The notes: generated from the letters alone by a model not told the origin. Positions 10,992 through 24,017 are shown, counted from the stretch's first letter. The stretch is 64,000 bases of DNA from Corylus avellana (GCF_901000735.1 NC_081541.1:44564383-44628382); one strand, 5' to 3'. Made by a program: numbers and translations.

Positions 10992-11337
10992 CACTACAAC
11001 AAAACTGGGAATTTAGTGACATGTCTATAGTGTATGTTTTTTTTTTTTTTTATCAAATGGATTTAGTGACATGTCTACAGTGTAAATTTTTTTCAAATGT
11101 CATCAATTGGTGACGTGTTAAACTTGGCACGTCACCCCAAAAAAAAAAAGTGACAACGTGTCAAAAACATCACGTCACCAATTCAATTTCACACATCACT
11201 AAAGTCCTTTCTAATCGCATGATTTTTGACCTGCCAATCACGTCGCTATTGATACGTCACCACCCCATTAGTGACGTTTTTGGGCCTTAACAAGTCACTA
11301 ATGGGTAGTCATTAAAAATCAATTTTTTTGTATTGTT
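10992..11337. mobile_element. CACTA-like non-autonomous element candidate
   Basis: The left end reads CACTACAACAAAACTGGG and the right end, reverse-complemented, reads AACAATACAAAAAAATTG. The ends align as imperfect inverted repeats and both lead into TAGTGAC/TAATGAC. Inside are repeated GTGACGTGTTAAACTTGGCA / CACGTCACC motifs in both orientations. There is no transposase and no clear target duplication. Confidence 0.45.
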
Positions 11338-11502
11338 AATAATATTTTGAATAAGTAATGCTATATAGCACACCATCATTTCATCACTATTTCACTATGG
11401 TTATGTAGTCTTGTCAATTCACTCTTAGATTAGTCATCTTTAAAAGAAAATGAAAAAATAAAAATAATCAATGATGGATTGACAATGCAACGTCGGCATA
11501 GT

Positions 11503-11556
11503 GACACTACAAAAAAATGCTCAAATAGTGACACCTTAATAGTGTCACTATTTGAG
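11503..11556. repeat. CACTACAAAAAAA motif followed by a perfect 15-bp hairpin
   Basis: After a CACTACAAAAAAA end-like motif, CTCAAATAGTGACAC (11520-11534) and GTGTCACTATTTGAG (11542-11556) form a perfect inverted repeat with a 7-base loop. It resembles the terminus of a CACTA-type MITE with a subterminal hairpin. Confidence 0.55.
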
Positions 11557-12285
11557 CGTCACGTTTTTTTTTTTTTTTAATTTTTAACCAAAAAAAGTCA
11601 CTTTTTAAAAGGCAATGCCTAGAATGCGATGCTTCAACGTCGTCAAAATATAAGGGGTCGCATGAGATAGTAGTGTGGTATATATCATTACTTATATTGA
11701 ATTATTTTTTAGCTCAATATCCTAACCAACTCAAATGGGAAGAAGCATCTTTTTCTTAATTGTGCAGCTAACATAAGAGACTAGGTTTTCTTTTTAAATT
11801 GGATTCGAGAAATTAATTTACTCTATTAAATTAATATTTGTCTCTAGAACACGTGATTATCACATATATTTTCTAAAAATAAATGAGTGAAATACATGTT
11901 ACGTTAATCTTATTAAAAATATATATAAAAATTACGTTCTCTAAGAACAAATATCAATTTAGTATTAAACATTAGAGACATCAATCATTCAATTGTTTAC
12001 AAACTCCATTAGTGAGATGGGTGTGAATAAGTGAAAAGAAAATTATTTGATAATCGTGGTTTCATCAATACAATTGGCCCAGCTGCTCGTTATATGCAGG
12101 CCGTATTTGGTGCTCTCTGCTTGGTGTTTTTTCGGCCTAATAATATTGGGTAGGTCAAAGGTTGGTAAAGCTGGTTTATGGATTTCATCACTTTTTTTTT
12201 TTTTTTTTTTAAAAGGCGAAATCATGATTTTTTTTATTGGGGAAAGCCAAAACATGAACGAAGGCCAAGCTTAATTTTTACTAGC

Positions 12286-12290
<5 letters not shown>

Positions 12291-12318
<28 letters not shown>
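12291..12318. repeat. (TA)n microsatellite
   Basis: A run of 14 TA units upstream of the tRNA gene. Confidence 0.9.
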
Positions 12319-12320
<2 letters not shown>

Positions 12321-12677
12321 AAAATTTTCATACCGTATGCCCTAGAAGTATTGACTTTGTTTGATAAAAGAATTTCCCTTCTCTCTTTTGTTTCTTTTAT
12401 CAAAACATAAAACGTTCAAAAACTACTTTCATTTTTATGTTATATCGAAACGTTTTTTCAAATAAAAAATAAAAAATATCTTCTAAAAAGCATGAACAAA
12501 CGTGAGAATATCACTAGAAATTGGCTTAAAAACAAACATATAATTAGGAGTTCACAAAATTCTTACTGATCTTGGCTGAAGGCCTGTGACTGGTTGTATA
12601 ATCGGATGTAGACAAATAAGGCAGAATTAGATTATAAATGGATTTGATCAAAAAATTTAAGTTATTGTCACAACAGC

Positions 12678-12750
12678 GACTCCATGGCCCAATGGATAAG
12701 GCGCTGGTCTACGAAACCAGAGATTCTGGGTTCGATCCCCAGTGGAGTCG
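12678..12750 (+). tRNA. trnR-ACG: tRNA-Arg (anticodon ACG)
   Basis: A full 73-base cloverleaf. Acceptor stem GACTCCA pairs with TGGAGTC (12743-12749) with discriminator G. The D-arm and A box run through TGGCCCAATGGATAAGG. Anticodon stem CTGGT/ACCAG encloses loop CTACGAA, giving anticodon ACG (read as ICG after deamination, decoding CGN arginine codons). The T-arm GGGTTCGATCCCC serves as B box. There is no intron and no encoded CCA, as expected for a nuclear plant tRNA. Confidence 0.96.
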
Positions 12751-12755
12751 TCTCC

Positions 12756-12761
12756 TTTTTT
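12756..12761 (+). terminator. Pol III oligo-T terminator of tRNA-Arg
   Basis: A T6 run begins five bases after the tRNA 3' end, followed by a second longer T run. Confidence 0.8.
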
Positions 12762-12769
12762 GTTTTTTT

Positions 12770-14500
12770 TTTTTCCTTGCACCAAACAATCTATAAAGTG
12801 TCACAGACTAATAGCCCAAAAAGAGCCTGAGAAAAAAACAAAAGAAAAAAAGTGGGCCGAGCCCAAAAGAAAAACCACATTGAATAAAATATATCTATTT
12901 TTGTTTTGATTTAATTAAAATATATATTTAAATGTTCCTCCTGCTGCAAAGTGTTCACTACATTTTTTTTTTTTTTGGAACCAAAGTGTTCACTACCTAA
13001 TAATTAAAGTATGTAAACATTGAATACTCATATTTTACCCTATGATGTAGGTGCATCTATGCTTTATCATAAAAAGAAAAAGAACACTCCATCAGTCCAT
13101 CATTATGAAGTATGATAATGTATTGAGGTGTAAAGCTTTCTAGTTCTCAAATTCTCTCCCGTTCAAGTAAAATAGCTATTTTATAGCCTAGTTTAGATTT
13201 CACAGATTTAAAAGTGCAAATACTGTCACATCATTTAAAATTTTAAAATAATTTAGATGCGACAAAACAAAATCTTAACCGTAAAAAGAGATTTTCTTAT
13301 TTGAGGCTATACAAAATTAGAAGTTAACACTTACATAATTGCCAAGTGCCCTCAGTTTAAAAAATCCTCACCTCCCACCCCTTGAAGTTGTTTGGTAGCA
13401 ATGACTTTTTAAAATTTTTGGAGAAAATGTAAATACATTAGGACAATTTTTTCTCCTAATTTAGTCTACAAAATTGTATTGTGTCTTTTAACTTAGACCA
13501 CGTGAGAAACACTTCTTTTTTTTTTCTTTTTTTTTTTTAATAATAATAAAATATATTAAAAATGCTTGAATTTTTTATATTTTTCTCCAAACTAGGTCTA
13601 AAGAAATTGAATTTTATATAATATATTATATTTGTCTTTTGATATTTTTATAGAAAAATGTTACACAGAATCCTAAATGCTTGCTATAAAGTACTGATTA
13701 AGTGATGAGACTGAAAATAATAGAAAATAATAAGCATAAAGTACATATGTCATTATGATTAGAATCACAATAGTCTCTTTTACTCTTTTTGTCTAATCTC
13801 TCACTTTCTTTTCCCATCAAGATTTCTATAACAATTTTCATTTGATTTGATTTTTTTAATCCTTCCGTGAAAAATGAGTAGAAAGGAAATATTTGAGGTT
13901 CACTAAGAAAAACACCCTTTTGGCCTCGGTCAATAGAATATGATCATTTTCGTTTCAAGTGAAAATATAGAAAATTTATTTCACGGTCAAGATTTTGTTT
14001 TGTTACATCATTCATTCAAAATTTTAAAATGACATAACAACATATATAACATTAAATTTGTAAAATATAATTTGGACCATAACATGAATCATTTCCATTT
14101 CATTTGAAATTGAGAGAATCATGATTATTGGATGGCCAATTTTTTTCATTTGAATTTGCTTAACTAAATGTTAAATCAATTATGATTGAGAAAAAAGAAT
14201 ATGAGTAATGCTACACACTGCACTTTTATTCTACTTTACTAATATGACATTGTTAATCAGTATTTGATTTCTAATCCAAGAGCTGATTGCAATATCATAT
14301 GATTCATAATTTCATATCAACATTAAAAAAAAAAAAAAAAAAACAATTGTGTCAATATATAATATTTCTCAAAGAAAGAATAAAGGTAGGATTATAGGGT
14401 CTAAGCCAAAGTCAAAAGAAAAATCACGAGCATGGGCACAAAGGCACAATCACCCACATAAATAATCACAAAAAACCAACCCTAGTGTCCAAACAACTTG
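12770..14500. other. Intergenic, no gene seen
   Basis: AT-rich DNA with several poly-T/A runs. A GAGTAATGCTACACACTGCAC motif near 14205 resembles the ends of plant MITEs and is vaguely matched near 6775 and 11351, but no full element can be bounded. Confidence 0.5.
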
Positions 14501-14711
14501 GATAAACATTGCACTCAACGCAACACTCTCGGCCCACTATCGGCCCACCTGAGAGCGACCTCCAAAACCACCTCCACCACGATCGAGATCCACCCATGGG
14601 GCCCACCACCCAAATGAAACCCAAATGAAATGAAATTCAAATCTGTGTTCGCCCAATCACGTTTAAGCATTAGATCGCCTTCTCCTAACCACAAATTCAG
14701 ATACGCATTAA

Positions 14712-14757
14712 CACGTGTCGCACAGTCGACCAATCACGACGCACGTGACATCACGTG
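14712..14757. promoter_or_regulatory. Cluster of three G-boxes in the LNK2 promoter
   Basis: CACGTG occurs at 14712-14717, 14742-14747 and 14752-14757, about 310-360 bases upstream of the LNK2 ATG. A fourth lies at 14932-14937. G-boxes are bound by bHLH (PIF) and bZIP (HY5) factors, which suits a light- and clock-regulated gene. Binding itself is inference. Confidence 0.6.
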
Positions 14758-14931
14758 CTCGGTGGCCCCACCACTACCATTTTTTCTGACTCTGTGACTC
14801 TTTGGAAAACTCCATTTTACTGTGAAAAAACATCTTAGCTTGCCGTTTGAAAGAACAACAAATTTACAGAAAGTACAAAGCAAGTTCTTTGCCTGTTGTT
14901 GGTTGCCTGTGTTCGGTTTCTGTAGGCTCTG

Positions 14932-14937
14932 CACGTG
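14932..14937. promoter_or_regulatory. Fourth G-box, near the LNK2 leader
   Basis: CACGTG about 130 bases upstream of the LNK2 ATG, possibly already inside the transcribed leader. Confidence 0.45.
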
Positions 14938-15068
14938 GCTTTGGTCTGGAAATTTGATGCTATCTCTGTAATTTTCTTTCTGGGGGACTTGGCAAATGTG
15001 CAAGACAATCAACGTGCGAGGCTATGAATTGGGTATTGGAATAGAGATTTTCTCCGGGATTTTCAGCA

Positions 15069-18000
15069 ATGTTTGATTGGAACGACGAAGAGGTAACCCA
15101 ATTCTTTTTTTTTTAAAAAAAAAAAAAAAGAAAAAAGAAAATTTCAAAGTCCCAGATTTTTTATTTGTTTATCTATGCACATGTGTTGGTTCTTCTTGTG
15201 TGAGTGTTGAAATGACTGTATGTATGAGAATTTGAGCTTAAGATGTGAACTTTCTCTCTGGGTTATGTTCAGATTGTTGTGTTCTTGTTGTGGAATGGTC
15301 TCTTTCTTTTTTCTTTTTCTTTTTTTTCTTTTTTTTAATTTTCCTAATATTTGTGAATTTGTGTGGTACTGCTGAAATAGATTTGGTTGTTGTTTGTTCA
15401 ACGAATTAACACAAAGTTCTAAATGCGTTTATGTTCTATTAAAAAGTTCATTGTTTGCTAAAAGGAATTAGAAAATTTGCAGAATTATGCCCCTTTTAGC
15501 TACTGCCGAAAACTTTGAATAGTAAATAGTCAAGCAAAAATCCATTGGATTTTTTTTTTTTTTTTTTCATTTTTAGATTTTTCTTTATATTTAGTAAAAT
15601 TTTAAACGAAAGAATCCACATAGATGTTCACCAAATTAATAGGGGGAGAAGCCGAGAATAGCGTCAGAAACTAAAACATTAGGTGGTGCTGCTTGTTGAA
15701 GAGATTGAATGTGGGGAATGTTACAATGGTGTGAACTTGTCCGTCTCTTGGAAATAGAATCGCGATTTCACTTGACTTTAAGACAGTAATGAGTTTCTCT
15801 TAGGTTTAAATGGTATTTCAATGTGAAAAATAGGAGTTGAAGTTAGTTTGTATGGTGCAGGGAAGAGTCCTTTGATGGAGTGAAAGCGTCATGAAAGAAC
15901 AAGGATTGGCTGGACTGGAGAAATAGAATTTCTGAAAGTGATATTCCAATAAAAAAAGAAATTTATTAATTATCAGAAGAAATCTCATATGGAATATTGC
16001 ACTAAGTGGAATCATAGGGAACATATTGAGCTTTGGTGTTTTTAGGGACAAAAAGACTTGACCAAGACGCACCCGATGGTGTAATAGAATATTCTTGCAT
16101 CAGTACTGACATCACTGTCTCCACAACCACTGCCATTCCTTAAGGAAGTTCATTGTATCTTCAGATCAGACTCTGAGGTTGTGTTTTTTCCTTCTTTCTT
16201 TGTTTATTTGATGGATTCCAAGGATTCAACACATTGATCTAAGGGAAAAAGAGACAGGAAGAGAGGAGGGTCCTAAAAAGCAACTGGGAAGAGATAATGA
16301 ACAGAAGAGGGGCGGGAAGAAAGGAGGGTGATATCTTCTTCTCCATTTACTTTTCCCTACAGTTTCCCAACTTGGTGTCTTTCCATTTTCCACAACAATG
16401 GCTTTAGCCATTTGTATGCTTTATTGCTTCCCACTATGTCTAACCTCCAAGCCTTTAACCCATCTTTTCTCGCATCAGTTTCATTGGGATTTGCAGCCAC
16501 ATCTGTCTCTTTTATCTCTTTACTATTGATTCACTTGTTGTGTTCTTAAGGCATTTGACATCTCTATGCCTAAGTTCAATACAGCAAATGCACATATAGG
16601 TCTCCATTGTATGCTCAAAAACTTCCCCCAAATTTCACACTAGAGCATATCTCTAGTTTTGATTGCATTAAAGATCTCTTCTATTTCCTATACATAAATT
16701 GCTTCCATGGCTGTCCATTGGTTATTCAAGATTCATGCCACTGTTTTCTTTCTTCCTGTTGTCTTTGGAAAATCTTACCTAATTTTGAATAAAGCTAGTG
16801 TCATCAGTTCTTCTAAGTAAAAAAGTTTATCACACCTTTATCCTGTTCGTCTGAATAACAAATTTCATCAAACCTTTATCCTGTTCATCCGAACGGCAAA
16901 TTTTCCTTAAACCCCTCCATACAACCACTTTTACCCTAGACACCATCTATCTTCAATTTCTTATGTTGTTGAACAAAGTTCTCTAATACATGCTGATGAG
17001 GTTTATCATTAAAATGAATCCCAGATTAGCAATTTTCTGGTCTATCTAGCCACGGGGCACCATGGGGTCTTCCATAGGTTGGGGAGCATTGCGTCTAATG
17101 TGAAGCACACAGTAGGAGAGGAATGATAGGGTCTTCCAACTTCCAAGGCAAGGGCAAGTTGACAGGGTCATCATAATGAGTTTCATTGAGACCTTATTTG
17201 ATTAGGACTTGGTTCATCTTTCTTTTGGAGTTTTGGTTCTTTTTCAGATTCATTGACATCCTCAATTTCAGGACAAGATTTGTTGTTATTCTTCTTCTAT
17301 TTTCTTTCTTTTTACTTTCTTTAGTGGTTCCCTTTTGTATCTGTCCTATGTACTTATGCCCGTCTGGCGCTTATAAATTTATTTATGAAAAAAAAAATGG
17401 AAAGTTACCTTCCAACAACCCAAATTCACCAAATGCTAATTTTTTTTTTCCTGATACTTATACAGATAAGTTTGGCTTGAATCATGGTGAATATTAAGAC
17501 TTTATTAATGTCCACAATGTTTTACAGAAATAATTCCATACGATATGTGAAATTGCTCTTCCGTTCCCTTAATATTAATTATTGTAAAAAGATCCAATTC
17601 TTCAGTTAATACTATTTTCTTTGGTTTTGCTAGGCTCTTCAGTTAATACTATCTTTATAAAATGTGTTTTCACCACCATAGTCAATGGCCCATGGGGATG
17701 ATTTTTTAGTGCAGGGTCCTCTCTCACCTTGGTAGTAGCTTGGATCGTACTTTTTTAAGTATGCTTAAAAAGTGCTCCTTCAAACAGCATGCAATATCAC
17801 ACTTTTGAACCATGCCTTTCTGGAGGTTTTTGAATTTTGATCTTTGAAAACATAAACAACTTTTAACACCAGCCATGTTTTTTCAATGTCCAACTAAAAA
17901 TTTGAGGTCCACATTTTGAGTTACGATTATTATTTAAGTTCCTGTTGGTACCCACTGAGAAAGATTAGAACTCCAGAGGGTTTTATGATACTTAATCTGA

Positions 18001-21000
18001 ACCAATAGATAGGTTATAGAAAATCTTGCCCTAAAGATTTTTTTTATTATTAATATTTTATAAGTGAGAATGCCCTAAAGAAATTATTTTCTGAGAGACG
18101 CCAAAGGTGAAAGATGTGTTACTCTTATATCTGGCATATATCGTAAAATACATTTGTCACTGAAAAATGAGATCATTGCAAAAACTGGGGCACCATCATC
18201 ATCATTCCCATTTCGTACTAAAAGTCGAACTGCCACTTCACATGTAATCTTAAAAGTGACACTGTTGGTGTCATGACTCTTTTTAGATATAGCCCCATTT
18301 GGCATGATCGAGTTGCAGCTTCACTCGTCATGTAATACGAAGTGGACCTATTAATTCTAGATATGACAACACAGCATAAGTATTTTAGATCCTGTCACCA
18401 TCTTCTACTTTGTTGGTCGTGAAGTATTGTATACTTATGCTCTAGTATAGCCTTTTGCTGCACTTTTTGTTTTTGCTTGCACAAATACAGCACTGCTCGC
18501 ATAAAGTTTTGTTTACTCTTCAATTATTTATTCTATAAACTGCTCAAATAATTTGTATCTGTTTAGATGACATTGTTATTCTTGTCATGGTGATGCTTAA
18601 ACTACGTATAATTTCAGCTTTCAAATATAATATGGGGTGAGGGTGCTGAGAGTGGTGACCATATTGTGCCTTATCCTGAGGCAAGTGAAGATTATCGCAA
18701 CAAGAAAGAATGGAACCAAGACGCTGCTAACATCAAGCCTACTGAGCAGAGGACAGCGGGGTCTAAAATTGGTTTACATGGAAGGAAGCTGGAGAGCAGC
18801 TCTGACCTTGACAACAATGAAGATATTACTACTTCAGGATTTGGCATGGATTCGTGGCCTGATTTGTCCTTATCTAGTGCTGCCAAAACTGATCAGGATT
18901 CCATGGGTACTGAAGTATCTAACAACTTAACTGAAAGTAGCAAATATAATTCATCAAGAGGTAGTAAAAATATCAATTATTGGAATAAATTCTATGCGTG
19001 TGTGTGTGTACCCAACCGACAGACGGGGCATAGTTTGTAATTTGATCTTATCATTTCTAATGTAATTTATTTTGAAAGCAGGGACAGCTCAACATGATAA
19101 AGATGCTGAAATTTTTCAAAATACCCATGAAGGTAAAGAACAAGGTGATTTGGTTGACTATGACTGGGTTAACATTGGAAGCTTTGATGATCTCGATCGA
19201 ATTTTTAGGTAATTGAAGATATCTGTTTCTTTCTTATCAAGACATTGTCTTGAAAATGTCCTGATAAGAGGATTTTTATTTTCCTCTCTTTTTTCTTTTC
19301 CGAACTTGACAAATGACCATGCTGCAGAAAATTATGTTACTAACGTTATCTAACAAAACGTGAGAATTTTCCAAATGTCATGGCCCCCTCATTTGCCTCA
19401 AATCATCCAAGTTCTTTAGCCGTAGAAATGAAAACAATAGAAGTTGAAATATAGAAATTAATGTGACAGTTTTTCTTGCTTGGATTCTTTTTTTCTTCCA
19501 AAAAGTGGAACTATTGTTAAAAGTTCATTCAACTGATTCAATATCGATTTTTTTTTTTTTTTCAATTTTATAATTGGTGTTTTCTGTTTCTTGGAGTTTG
19601 TAACATAATGGCTTAAGCTAAAAGTGCAACTGATCAATAAAAACATTTGACGGAAGAGCATGGAGAGCTTGGTTAACTGTGAAAAGATTCATAATGTTCC
19701 TTTACTTATTTTTCCTTTATTATTTTCCTCTTTCACTTGTATTCTATCCATCTGACTCAATATCCTCACAAGTGATGATTTTGCAGCAATGAAGACCCAA
19801 TTTTTGGCAATGTGAGTCTTGGTGGTGCTGATGAGCTATGGTCTTCTTCTAAAGATGTAGCTAACTGCCCAGTAAAAATCTTCCCCACATCTGCGGATTC
19901 ACCAAGTCTGGTGTCAGGAGAACTAAGGAATGCATCTGAGCAATTGGAAAATAAAACAGAATATTTGCAACACGATGACCTGTCATTTACTATTGACCAC
20001 GGGGAAATCAATGATCTGGCACTTCATGATATGCAGAATGCACATGCAATCTCAGGTCATATGGAATATGCTGGAGGTAAAAGTAAGCCTATTGATAAGG
20101 AGCAGGTAATACAAGTTATTTTGCAGTGCAAAATGCTTTTCACTTAAACAAGTGAACCATAGAAATCACATTACTTTTGTTTGTCTCTTGCAGACAGATA
20201 TCAACATGGTGGGGAAAATCTCTGCAACAACCTCTCGCCCAGCTGTTGAAAATGTTGTGAACACCAATGAGTTTATAAATAAGGTAAAGTTTCTTTTGAA
20301 CTTCCAATTCAGCCTCATAATAGTATAGTACTTAACACCTAATCGAGCCTGCAATCCGCATTCAAGATTACTACTCAATTAATGTTCTCATAGGGTGGGC
20401 CTGCAAAATAATGTCAACTGACAATAGGCTTCCTAGTGAATATATTATATCATTTATGCTGCTTTACTAAATGTATTATCCAAGTGTTTTCTGAAACTAA
20501 GTGGAGATCCAGCATGGTGATTATAGTCGTCGAATTAGGTCCAAAGTTTCCTTTAGTTTGAATAAAAATCTGCATCTTCATGTAGCTTCAGCCAAATATG
20601 TGCTATATGATGATATTGCACGTTTGAGAAAGAACTGTTACCTGACTTAGTAGAATTTGGGTATTTGTGCAGTTTGAAAACATTCTGATATAAAACAACC
20701 TAGAGTAGGCTGCCAAGTGCATGATGTTCATGATGTAGAGTGCCTGAAGTAGAGTCTTCATTTGGTTTCTTGTTAAGACTGGAAAAGTGCTATTAATTAG
20801 TACAGTAGGAACAGTAGTGCAATTTAGCTTGTAATATCCCCATGCTGGATTTTTTTTTTTTGTGGCTCAAACTAATTATTTCCATCTTAGGAAGGTGTAT
20901 TCCTAATGTATAAGAATCGTGTTTTAATGCATGTCTTTATTTTTTTTTCTTTCTGCATGCCTGACATCATACGTTCTGATGACTGCAAGTTTTGTTTACA

Positions 21001-24000
21001 TTTATGTTACTCAGATTAATTTCCAATTCTGTAATCCTTTTTTACCCGAAATGTCTGTCTACTGTTCTCATTTCTTATTCATATAACAGGCTTCTAAGCA
21101 AACAAAATTGTCGAAAGGTCGGAAAAAGCCAGAGGCGAAGAGTGAGCAGAAGACATTGCCACATTTGTATGGTACCTGGTCTCCATCAGGAAACTCGTCT
21201 AGACAATTTGAGAACCAAGTGGCTTCCTCCATGCTACAGTCTCCTCCCTCTTCAATGCTCAATCAACAGAGGCAGATTCCAGGACCCAGGTCTTTGCAAT
21301 ACCAGCATGTTGCCAATCCATTTGTGGCTCCAGCAGCATACGGGAATGTCACAAATACATATCCTACCATGCCTGTGCTTGCCCACATTCAGTCTGCTGA
21401 GCGTAAGCATCAACCTTTGCTTTCTGCTTATGAAGGTTCTCCAGGTGGTGCAAATCCTGTTAGCAAGTCAGTGAAAACTCCTGTGCAACGTCTGACCATG
21501 ACACCTCAAGAAAAAATTGAAAAACTAAGGAGGCGGCAACAAATGCAGGCAATGTTTGCCATTCAGAAACAACAGAAACAATTCAGTAATCAAGTCCCAT
21601 CTAGCAGTCATGCCATCACTCAAATAGGTCCCACAGATAGCCAAAATCAGCACTTTGAGGAGGCTGATCTTGAAGTTGAAGATATAAACGCTCTTCCTCC
21701 TCTGGATCCTAACTCACCTATCGAACAAGATGATTCCAATACAGTCCCTGTGGCAATTGATGATTATTCAGTGGAGGACACAATACTTTACAGGCTTCAA
21801 GATATTATTTCAAAGGTATGCTTGACTTGCAAGGGGATTGGTTTCCTCACAGAGTAAGTTGGACTAGTTACAAACTTATGATAACAATGTTTTGCTACAG
21901 TTGGACATGAAATTAAGACTTTGTATACGGGATAGCTTGTTCCGGTTGGCTCAAAGTGCAATGCAAAGGCATTATGCTAGTGATACAAGCAGTACCAACA
22001 AAAGTAGCAGGGATGAACATGAAGTCCTTGCAAAAGAAGAAATCAATAGTTGTAACAGGTTAGTACACCTAATACAGTTATCATGGTCTATATCTTCAAA
22101 TTGGACACCTCTTTTTCCTTTTCTATACATAGAAACAGTTCAATTTAACTATCATGTACTTATGTTGTTGATGATGTTTTTTTTACAAAAAAAAAAAAAA
22201 AAACAAAACAAAACAAAAAAACAAAAACTAAATTGGCTTACGAAATAAATATTATGAACCAAAGAATTCGATTTAGTGAACGTTACTGCTGCATTACTAA
22301 CTAGGGTCAAAAGGAAAGGTAGACATCTGATGGAAAGGTGGTTGGTAATTTGACTTTGCTAAGAATGAGAAAAACTGTATATTCGCTAAGAGAAACTGTA
22401 TATTCTTATTTCTCCCACTTTTGTTTTTCATTTGAATCTTTATTTCCCTTTATAGATAATTAGAATGATGATTACATAATGAAATTATTTAAGTCCTGAT
22501 AAGATATCCTGATAACTCACCTACAGACAATGAGAAGTCTTGCCAATTTGCAGTTAATGAGAACTATTGGTATCTTGCATGCTCCTACCCCCATTGTTTA
22601 TTAAAAACAATCATATTCTCATACTCATTCTATGTACCTCACCAATCCACATTTTAGGTGACATTTTTTATGGCCGGGTAGAAGAATTAGTCTTTTGATT
22701 ACCTTATTAGAATGGAGAGAAAGTGATTGATATTGGAAGAAAATAAATGTACCAGTTTTAACTAAAACTATGGGCAAGATTTGTTAGATAATACAAAATT
22801 ATTATTCAAGAAAGAGAAATTGAAACAGAGCCATAGGCTTTATGTGCGTGTGTGAGTTTGGAGAGAGAGGGAGAGATGACTTATATGACCCATCAGTTAT
22901 GTGCCCAAAAGTCAAGAAGCCTTGAGGCAGGAGACAAGCTTAGTCAGTATAAAAGTACAAGTTTGAATGATATTTACAAGAACACTTTAAGACGTTTTTT
23001 TTAACTCGTTTTTTGTAGAAGTTGAATGTGACATATTCTGTACCTGGTTCCCCCACCAGTTTTCTGAAATAAACGCTTTAATGAATTCATTAATTGATTC
23101 CATCGTCTGCATCCTATGGTTCTTGCTCAAACACCTATTCTAAACTTTTGGTGAATCACATCTCTTTATTTACACTTGAGAGTTAAAATCTCCATTAAGT
23201 TTATGTTATTTGAGCATTGAAGAAGGTATTTGATAGAGAAGGTCCCACACTGGCTACTCGTGGACCCTAATACTTGTTCATGTACTAGTTGAATCTCTCC
23301 ACCTTTTAGCTTAAATTCTTGGGTTGGATGCTCTAGAACAAAATTAGAGCCCAGTTTGTTTGTTACTGGACTCCATGTGCTTGGCTCATTTGCATCCATG
23401 TTTCTATATCTGTTGGATTACCACGTGGGATAAAGTGCTAGAGAAGGTACCATACTGGTGAGGTTATACCTTTGTACAAGTTCATTTACTAACTGGGCCT
23501 CTCCACCTTCCAGCTTAAGCTTTTTGGGCTGAATGCTTAAGAGTATCAACATTGCAGATTAGTTATGGTGTAGTTACAACCTTTTTGTGTTAGATGCCAA
23601 ACTTATAATTATTTTGATATTTTCCTTACCTGAACCATATGGTATTGCAGGTATTCAGGGATGCCTGAGATAGAAACAGAGACCAATCCCATAGACCGAA
23701 CTGTGGCTCATTTGCTCTTTCATAGGCCTTTGGAGTCGCCAGGAAAACATCCCGATACCCCTGAATCACCTATTTCCGCAAAGCTTCCGTGCGAACGCAA
23801 AGCAGCAGGCTTAGCGAACTTGCCAATGGGGTACTTGCTAGAGAGTTCAAAGAGTAAACATAACTTTCCTCACCAGGGATCTAAGAATTCTTGCCCATTG
23901 GCTGAGTCCCAACATGCCGATCAGTTTAAAAGCAGTCCTTGCATAGACACTTCAGAGAACGCTTCAAACAATGAGCCTGCAGATGGTGGAGCTATGGAGG

Positions 24001-24017
24001 TTGAAGCCTCTAAATGA
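15069..24017 (+). CDS. LNK2: LNK2-like night light-inducible and clock-regulated protein
   Basis: LNK proteins are plant transcriptional co-activators that work with RVE8-type MYB factors to link light to the circadian clock. Exons: 15069-15092, 18618-18960, 19082-19208, 19787-20105, 20194-20283, 21090-21815, 21901-22058 and 23651-24017. All are GT-AG and the phases close to 717 codons plus stop. Exon 1 is just MFDWNDEE. Conserved blocks in order: LSNIIWGE with GDHIVPYPE; WVNIGSFDDLDRIF; SLGGADELWSSSKD; MTPQEKIEKLRRRQQMQAMF; CIRDSLFRLAQSAMQRHY; NPIDRTVAHLLFHRP. These match Arabidopsis LNK2 more closely than LNK1 as I remember them. Intron 1 is about 3.5 kb. The last exon is duplicated at 31499-31865 after an N gap, which probably reflects assembly and not a second gene. 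Confidence 0.93.
15093..18617 (+). other. LNK2 intron 1 (3.5 kb)
   Basis: A long first intron after an eight-codon exon. It contains a partial tandem duplication at 16826-16901 (CCTTTATCCTGTTC in both units). I see no embedded gene; open frames here are short and unlike known families. Confidence 0.7.
16826..16901. repeat. Two-unit tandem repeat in LNK2 intron 1
   Basis: Units of about 37-39 bases share CACCTTTATCCTGTTCGTC / AACCTTTATCCTGTTCATC and then a gAAc-AAAT tail. Confidence 0.6.
23206..23545. repeat. Diverged direct repeats in LNK2 intron 7
   Basis: Two related stretches (about 23206-23340 and 23433-23545) share GAGAAGGTCCCACACTGG / GAGAAGGTACCATACTGG, then CTCTCCACCTT(TT/CC)AGCTTAA and GGGTTGGATGCT / GGGCTGAATGCT. 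They look like the decayed ends of a retroelement, but no internal coding is left. Confidence 0.45.

Noticed and set aside
14515..15012. Minus-strand frames over the LNK2 promoter (14515-14733, 14734-15012)
   Set aside because: They overlap the GC-richer promoter and leader, have no family resemblance, and are explained as chance open frames.
14000..15068. Evening element (AAAATATCT) in the LNK2 promoter
   Set aside because: Looked for because LNK genes are clock-regulated, but no exact match was seen in this stretch; only G-boxes are reported.
20992..21474. 160-codon + strand frame over LNK2 exon 6
   Set aside because: A shifted-frame shadow of the real LNK2 exon, which matches the family in the other frame.
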